A stretch of DNA of 19,583 bases, taken from assembly GCA_964580655.1 (NCBI GenBank), contig CAZOMR010000027.1, positions 1-19,583 of the forward strand, given 5' to 3'. Below the pieces are notes generated by a model. That model saw only the letters and a list, made by a program, of their open reading frames with translations. It made no database searches and had not been told where the DNA came from. The first letter of the stretch is position 1; every line of letters begins with the position of its first letter. The position numbers and the translations under genes were made by a program. The DNA is from CAZOMR01 sp964580655. Its GTDB lineage: Bacteria > RBG-13-61-14 > CAZOMR01. Positions 15,564-19,583 of the stretch are shown here, in pieces.

Positions 15564-15599
15564 CCCTGCCATTTCAGGGACATTTATTTACTTCCCTGA
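15564..15599. terminator. Overlapping hairpins between convergent ubiE and mglA
   Basis: CCCTG/CAGGG (15564-15568 and 15575-15579) forms a 5-bp stem, and TCAGGGA/TCCCTGA (15574-15580 and 15593-15599) a competing 7-bp stem whose right arm overlaps the end of mglA. A run of T-rich sequence follows the first stem on the + strand, but there is no proper T tract. Bidirectional termination is plausible given the convergent genes, but weakly supported. Confidence 0.35.
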
Positions 15600-16175
15600 T
15601 TTCAATTCCTGGAGGACGAGTTTGGCAACGGCCTTGAGGGTATCAAACACGCCTTCGCCTGTTATTGCGCATGCGCTGAAGTCTGCGATGTTATTGGTAT
15701 TGATCAATTTGCGCAGTTCATCCACTGGCGCGGCATTAGGCAGGTCCATTTTATTGTACTGGATGATAAAAGGGATCTTGTCCAGGTCATAGCCGTGTTC
15801 GCTCAGGTTGATGCGCAGGTTCTCCATGCTCTCGATGTTCGCCTCCATGCGCTCAAGCTGTGCATCCGCGACAAACACCACGCCGTCCACGCCCTTCAGG
15901 ATAAGCTTACGGCTTGCATCGTAGAAGACCTGTCCGGGGACGGTGTAAAGATGGAACCTGACTTTGAATCCGCGTATTTCGCCCAGGGAAAGAGGGAGAA
16001 AGTCGAAGAACAAGGTGCGCTCGGTCTCTGTGGCCAGAGAGATCATTTTGCCCTTGGCCTGGGGGTTGGTCTTGTTGTAGATGTATTGAAGATTAGTGGT
16101 TTTGCCCCCGAGGCCCGGCCCGTAATACACAATCTTGCAATTGATTTCCCGCGACGAGTAATTGATAAATGACAT
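15588..16175 (-). CDS. mglA: MglA-type Ras-like GTPase
   Basis: A 195-residue small GTPase that, in Myxococcus xanthus, marks the leading cell pole and controls motility direction in its GTP form. The sequence is very close to my memory of that protein. The P-loop is GPGLGGKTT (19-27), where Myxococcus has a Cys at the residue before GKTT. Switch region TERT (51-54) contains the intrinsic arginine finger R53, TVPGQ (78-82) ends in the catalytic glutamine, and NKMD (141-144) reads the base. It follows mglB by 27 nt, the usual pairing of the GTPase with its GAP. No clear ribosome binding site is visible, so translation may couple to mglB. The role in this organism could be polarity or cell organisation without gliding. 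Confidence 0.95.
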   Translation of the reverse strand: MSFINYSSREINCKIVYYGPGLGGKTTNLQYIYNKTNPQAKGKMISLATETERTLFFDFLPLSLGEIRGFKVRFHLYTVPGQVFYDASRKLILKGVDGVVFVADAQLERMEANIESMENLRINLSEHGYDLDKIPFIIQYNKMDLPNAAPVDELRKLINTNNIADFSACAITGEGVFDTLKAVAKLVLQELKSGK

Positions 16176-16202
16176 CTTACTTTATTCCCGCCAGGAGTTT
16201 CC

Positions 16203-16697
16203 TTATTCCCGAAACAGACTGTCTATGTCGTCGTCCGTGATTTCCGCAAAAGGCGATGCTCCGCCCATTCCCCCTGCCTCGGCCTCGGCCTTTTTCATCA
16301 GCCGATCGAAAATTAAGCCGAGTTCCTCGCCCGCCTTTTTCACCCGCAGTCTTACCAGTCCCAGGGAAGAGCGGTCATCAAAGATCACCACCAGTATCAC
16401 CCTCTGACCTATCAGGTTGATGTGCAGGTTGTCGCGCTCCCCCTCGTGAAACAGGATGGAAAACTCCTTTTCTCCGAGGAGCTTTGCCAGGCCCCCAGTG
16501 GCCGCGATGTTGCCTGCTGTCAGGGATGCCAGCGAGGTGGTGTCCAGGTTCTCCGTCTCTCCGCAGGCCGCGATCAACTGGCCGTTCTTGTCCACAAGAA
16601 AAATCACCTTGGCGTTGGCATCGTGCACAAGCTTGTCAATCACAGCGGAAATCTGCTGGAATTCCTCTTCATACATTACCATTTCCGGAGTAGCCAT
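16203..16697 (-). CDS. mglB: MglB-type Roadblock/LC7 protein, MglA partner and GAP
   Basis: A 164-residue Roadblock/LC7-fold protein. In Myxococcus, a dimer of MglB binds one MglA, stimulates GTP hydrolysis and sits at the lagging pole. The Roadblock fold spans about 10-120 (VIFLVDKNGQLIAACG near 31-46; LHINLIGQRVILVVIF near 91-106), and an acidic C-terminal tail ends EITDDDIDSLFRE, the segment that in MglB homologues reaches the GTPase. AAGGAG lies 8 nt before the ATG, a strong site. A likely promoter lies immediately upstream, so mglBA may be transcribed apart from the redox genes before it. Confidence 0.92.
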   Translation of the reverse strand: MATPEMVMYEEEFQQISAVIDKLVHDANAKVIFLVDKNGQLIAACGETENLDTTSLASLTAGNIAATGGLAKLLGEKEFSILFHEGERDNLHINLIGQRVILVVIFDDRSSLGLVRLRVKKAGEELGLIFDRLMKKAEAEAGGMGGASPFAEITDDDIDSLFRE

Positions 16698-16733
16698 GCT
16701 TGCTTCTCCTTATGCCCGGGTTTGAGATTCTTT

Positions 16734-16762
16734 CTTATATATTCTTATCAAATATTTTCCAA
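16734..16762 (-). promoter_or_regulatory. Probable sigma70 promoter of mglB-mglA
   Basis: On the minus strand TTGGAA (16757-16762, four of six) is followed after exactly 17 nt by TATAAG (16734-16739, five of six). It lies in the 78-nt gap after the HoxU-like gene, in distinctly AT-rich DNA, and would give a leader of about 30 nt before mglB. Confidence 0.55.
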
Positions 16763-16775
16763 GAGCGCAAGTTTT

Positions 16776-17486
16776 TTATCGGCAGTCCTGGCAGATTTTC
16801 AGATTAGCCAGGGGGACCCCGGTTTGCTTGCTGATCCACTCTAGCTGGTAAATGGGGGCAAAGTACCTGCCGCATTTCTCGCAGGCCTGCATCTTGAAGG
16901 TTCTGCCCCAGATAGTGCGTTCATCGCCTTCATCCTTGAGCTCGATTGATCCCGTGGGACAGGCAAAGTAGCATGCCCCGCACCCTATGCAAGCCTCGCT
17001 CGGCTCCACAAAGGGCGTGCCAACCTTCTTGGTGACGCCCCTGAAAGAAAAGCCCAGTGCATCCACTCCGACCACCTCCCGGCAGGTTCGCACACAAAGC
17101 CCACACAGGATACACTTTCCCGTGCCCTCATCACTGCCGAAGCGCGATCCCGTCACCCCGTATTCTTCCGCCAGTTCGCGCACCCTTTTGACTTCCGGGT
17201 GGCGTGCAAGGAGGAGTTCCAGGACCATCCTTCTTACCGTATGCACCTTCTCTGTGTCCGTGCGAACCTTGAGCCCGTCTTCCACCAGATATAAACAACT
17301 TGCGACAAGCCTGGTGCGGCCGTTCTTTTCAACCTCCACCATGCACATACGACAGCGCCCTTCCCGGGAGAGCCCTTCGTTGAAGCAGAGCGTGGGAATC
17401 TCAAACCCGGCGGACCGGGCCGCATCCAGCACATAAGCCCCTTCTTGTGCCTGGACTTTCTTCCCGTTTATCTCTATCGTTACCAT
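16776..17486 (-). CDS. HoxU/NuoG-like iron-sulfur subunit with a C-terminal four-cysteine motif
   Basis: A 236-residue electron-transfer protein resembling the N-terminus of NuoG and the HoxU/HndD ferredoxin subunits of soluble hydrogenases. It would relay electrons between the NuoF-like flavoprotein and a partner enzyme. A plant-type [2Fe-2S] domain (1-78) has C34, C45, C48 and C64. Two [4Fe-4S] motifs follow: C125, C128, C131, C135 and C166, C169, C172, C176. The usual His-Cys3 segment between them is absent: after LLLARHPEV the residues to 120 contain no cysteine. Beyond residue 200, C202/C205 and C232/C235 form two CxxC pairs, like a zinc ribbon or another metal site. AAGGA lies 12 nt before the ATG. 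A 145-nt gap with a repeat separates it from the NuoF-like gene upstream. Confidence 0.85.
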   Translation of the reverse strand: MVTIEINGKKVQAQEGAYVLDAARSAGFEIPTLCFNEGLSREGRCRMCMVEVEKNGRTRLVASCLYLVEDGLKVRTDTEKVHTVRRMVLELLLARHPEVKRVRELAEEYGVTGSRFGSDEGTGKCILCGLCVRTCREVVGVDALGFSFRGVTKKVGTPFVEPSEACIGCGACYFACPTGSIELKDEGDERTIWGRTFKMQACEKCGRYFAPIYQLEWISKQTGVPLANLKICQDCR

Positions 17487-17510
17487 CTTGCTCTTATTTC
17501 CTTATCAGGA

Positions 17511-17543
17511 CCTCTGGACCACCAAGGCACCAAGGACACAAAG
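17511..17543. repeat. 9-nt-phased intergenic repeat
   Basis: The core at 17519-17543 is made of near-repeats CCACCAAGG, CACCAAGGA and CACAAAG at a 9-nt pitch. It lies between the HoxU-like and NuoF-like genes. It resembles in style, not in bases, the element at 4928-4957. I recall such sequences as recurrent in environmental bacterial genomes but cannot verify that here. Confidence 0.45.
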
Positions 17544-17571
17544 TTAAAAAATTTTTGCTCATTATTTTGTA

Positions 17572-17601
17572 GTCATGATGATTTGGTGGTAAAATCATGA
17601 C
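17572..17601. repeat. Inverted repeat downstream of the NuoF-like gene
   Basis: GTCATGAT (17572-17579) and ATCATGAC (17594-17601) are perfect complements around a 14-nt loop; an alternative stem ATGATTT/AAATCAT (17578-17584 and 17592-17598) can replace it. On the minus strand it lies about 30 nt past the NuoF-like stop, but no T tract follows. It could be an attenuator, mRNA-stability hairpin or operator. Confidence 0.4.
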
Positions 17602-17631
17602 CGAATCGAACCTGCAAACATCGTTATCCTC

Positions 17632-19518
17632 CTACTTTCTCAACACCGCATCGAATTTGCATACATCATAGCATATTCCGCACTTGATGCACTTCTTCGG
17701 GTCAATCTTGTGTGTTTTTTTCTTCGCTCCCTTGACCGCACCGGTAGGGCAGTTGGTAGCGCAGAGCTGGCACCCGGTGCACTTTTTCGCGTCTATTGAA
17801 TAGGTTATGAGTTCCTTGCATACACCTGCCGGACACCTTTTCTTGCGTATGTGGGCCTCGTATTCATCGCGGAAATACCTGATAGTGCTCAATACAGGGT
17901 TGGGCGCGGTCTGGCCCAGGGCGCAAAGACTGCCCAGTCTCATGGTCTCGCAGAGTTCCTCAAGCAGGCCGATGTCTTCATCCTTGCCGTGTCCCTCGCA
18001 GATGCGGGTAAGTATCTGCTTCATCCTTCTGAGCCCCTCCCTGCAGGGCACGCACTTACCACAGCTCTCCTCCTCAAGGAACTTGACAAAGTAGCGGGCC
18101 ACATCCACCATGCAGTCGTTCTCGTCCATTACTATCATGCCGCCCGAACCCATCATGGAGCCGGCCTCGGTCAGGGTGTCAAAGTCTATAGGCAGGTCTG
18201 CAAGTCTCTCCGGGATGCACCCTCCCGAGGGCCCGCCTGTCTGCACCGCTTTGAATTTCTTTCCTCCCCTGATCCCGCCTCCTATATCCTCCACTATCTC
18301 GCGGATGGTTATACCCATCGGCACCTCTACCAGGCCGGTGTTATTCACCTTGCCTACCAGGCTGAAGACCTTGGTGCCCTTAGAGCCTTCAGTGCCGATA
18401 GAGGCGAACCACTCAGGCCCCTTTTCAATTATTTGAGGCACGCACACCCAGGTCTCCACATTATTGAGGTTAGTCGGCTCCTCGTGAAGGCCGTGCTCAG
18501 TGGTGTGGATATATTTGGCTCGCGGCTCTCCGACCCTTCCCTCCAGGCTTCGCATAAGCGCAGATGACTCGCCGCACACAAAGGCCCCGCCGCCGCGGTT
18601 GATCCGGATGTCAAAGTCAAAACCAGAGCCCAGGATATTCTTGCCAAGGAAACCATAGGATCGAGCCTGTTCAATAGCCACCCTCAAATTTTTTACCGCA
18701 AGCGGATACTCGTTTCGCACATAAATATAGCCTTCCGCAGGGCTCACTCCGCCTGCGATGGCATAGGCGCCGATGATCATCCCCTCCAGCACCGAATGCG
18801 GATCACCTTCCATGATAGAGCGGTCCATAAAAGCCCCGGGATCCCCCTCATCGCCGTTGCATACAATGTAATGAACTTTTCCCGCCGCTCTCCTGCAGGA
18901 GAGCCACTTCCTTGACACGGGAAACCCGCCTCCGCCACGGCCTCTCAGCCCGGAGCGATCTATCCATTCAATGATTTCCTCCGGGTTCATGCCTAGAGCC
19001 TTTGCCAGGCCCGAGTATCCTCCCGCCGTGAGGTAGTCCTCGATATTGTCCGGGGCTATTTTGCCGTTGTTGCGAAGTGCGATTCGCTCTTGCTTGGCGT
19101 AAAAGGGTATCTCCTGATAATGGACTATCTTCTGCTTGGAGACAGGGTCTTTATAGAGGAGTCGCTCAACCACCTCTCCCTTTTTCAAGGTGAGCTCTAC
19201 GATCTCGGATACATCCTTGTCCCGGTTTTTCCGTCCCACCTGCTGGTAGAATATATCAGCCGGCTCCACCGTCACCACCGGGCCCCGCTCGCAAAGGCCG
19301 TGACAGCCTGAGATCTTCATCTCTACCTTGTTTTTGAGTCTTTTTGCGGAAATAGCCTTTTTCAGGGCATCGGCCAGTTCAGCCGCACCATTGGACAGAC
19401 ATCCAGTGCCACCGCAGACCGTGATCACGGTCTTGTTCGGATCCTGGGCCGAAAGGAGCTTATCCTGCAGTCCCGCAAGTCCCTTTGCCGATTTAATCCG
19501 CGCCCTATTTTTCTTCAT
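17632..19518 (-). CDS. NuoF/HndC-like NAD(P)H-oxidising flavoprotein with fused ferredoxin domains
   Basis: A 628-residue subunit like HndC/HydB of NAD(P)-linked hydrogenases and NuoF of complex I; it takes a hydride from NAD(P)H onto FMN and feeds FeS clusters. Domains: an N-terminal thioredoxin-like [2Fe-2S] domain (about 29-110; C35, C40, C72, C76), the FMN/NADH core (about 135-385) with GLRGRGGGGFP at 190-200 and NGDEGDPGAFMDR at 221-233, an SLBB domain (about 385-465), the NuoF-type [4Fe-4S] site (C486, C489, C492, C532), and a C-terminal bacterial ferredoxin with two clusters (C580, C583, C586, C590; C610, C613, C616, C620). The start overlaps the upstream NuoE-like gene by 14 nt. Bifurcating or simple NADH-linked function depends on partners outside the window. 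Confidence 0.93.
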   Translation of the reverse strand: MKKNRARIKSAKGLAGLQDKLLSAQDPNKTVITVCGGTGCLSNGAAELADALKKAISAKRLKNKVEMKISGCHGLCERGPVVTVEPADIFYQQVGRKNRDKDVSEIVELTLKKGEVVERLLYKDPVSKQKIVHYQEIPFYAKQERIALRNNGKIAPDNIEDYLTAGGYSGLAKALGMNPEEIIEWIDRSGLRGRGGGGFPVSRKWLSCRRAAGKVHYIVCNGDEGDPGAFMDRSIMEGDPHSVLEGMIIGAYAIAGGVSPAEGYIYVRNEYPLAVKNLRVAIEQARSYGFLGKNILGSGFDFDIRINRGGGAFVCGESSALMRSLEGRVGEPRAKYIHTTEHGLHEEPTNLNNVETWVCVPQIIEKGPEWFASIGTEGSKGTKVFSLVGKVNNTGLVEVPMGITIREIVEDIGGGIRGGKKFKAVQTGGPSGGCIPERLADLPIDFDTLTEAGSMMGSGGMIVMDENDCMVDVARYFVKFLEEESCGKCVPCREGLRRMKQILTRICEGHGKDEDIGLLEELCETMRLGSLCALGQTAPNPVLSTIRYFRDEYEAHIRKKRCPAGVCKELITYSIDAKKCTGCQLCATNCPTGAVKGAKKKTHKIDPKKCIKCGICYDVCKFDAVLRK

Positions 19519-19583
19519 CGCTATACCGCTTGATCAGTTTCTTCACCCGGTCCGGTCTCATGTTGCCGTGGAATTCCTTGTTC
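19505..19583 (-). CDS. NuoE-like [2Fe-2S] subunit, C-terminal fragment (cut by window edge)
   Basis: Only the last 25 codons are in the window, reading NKEFHGNMRPDRVKKLIKRY and then SDEEK before a TAG at 19505-19507. The HGNMRPDRVKKLI pattern matches the usual end of NuoE/HndA/HydC proteins (a histidine-glycine, then a P-x-x-V helix). Its 14-nt overlap with the NuoF-like start and the standard NuoE-NuoF gene order support the call. The [2Fe-2S] domain itself lies beyond the edge, so the assignment rests on the tail and context. Confidence 0.7.
   Translation of the reverse strand, partial: NKEFHGNMRPDRVKKLIKRYSDEEK

Noticed and set aside
17851..18567. 238-codon frame opposite the NuoF-like gene
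   Set aside because: Antisense shadow of a conserved flavoprotein; no start signal or family resemblance.

Overview
The window is a gene-dense bacterial chromosome segment, about 19.6 kb, made almost entirely of housekeeping and energy-metabolism genes. I see no prophage, CRISPR array, rRNA, tRNA, complete insertion sequence or recognisable defence system. The gene set suggests an anaerobic, moderately GC-rich delta-proteobacterium-like organism (Desulfobacterota in the broad sense): a PurS-PurL fusion with a separate long PurQ, a Myxococcus-type MglA/MglB pair, a HndC/NuoF-type flavoprotein with extra ferredoxin domains, and a UbiE/MenG quinone methyltransferase. This taxonomic placement is inference from gene content and remembered family resemblance; no search was run.

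Layout. 1-288: non-coding leader with inverted repeats and a possible promoter. 289-4740 (+): histidine phosphatase, purL (PurS-PurL fusion), purQ. 4741-4957: convergent intergenic region packed with small inverted repeats and a 9-nt-phased repeat. 4958-11695 (-): an apparent operon, read leftwards as hsp20, lon, thiL and two tandem CNNM/CorC-type membrane proteins, with an 8-nt overlap at lon/thiL and two ATGA overlaps after it. 11696-11869: divergent promoter region. 11870-15506 (+): nadB, a RidA-family imine deaminase, a glycerophosphodiester phosphodiesterase and ubiE/menG; from ridA to ubiE the spacing is zero or nearly so. 15588-16697 (-): mglB then mglA, with a good sigma70-type promoter of their own. 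16776-19583 (-): a NuoE/NuoF/HoxU-like electron-transfer module whose NuoE-like gene runs off the right edge.

How the genes work together. PurSL and PurQ form FGAM synthase (step four of purine synthesis). Hsp20 and Lon are heat-shock proteostasis partners. NadB makes the unstable imine iminoaspartate, and the next gene encodes a protein of the family that hydrolyses such imines, so the pairing may be functional. MglA (Ras-like GTPase) and MglB (its GAP) form a polarity switch. The right-hand NuoE/F/HoxU-like genes would form an NAD(P)H-oxidising, flavin- and FeS-containing module of the kind that serves soluble hydrogenases or formate dehydrogenases; no catalytic subunit is visible here.

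The most noteworthy points are the NadB-RidA pairing, a lysine-rich tail on Lon encoded by six 9-nt repeats, a HoxU-like subunit that lacks one cluster-binding segment but carries an extra C-terminal four-cysteine motif, divergence of the second CNNM paralogue at the conserved asparagine motif, and two intergenic 9-nt-phased repeats next to stop codons. None of these amounts to a clearly new system.
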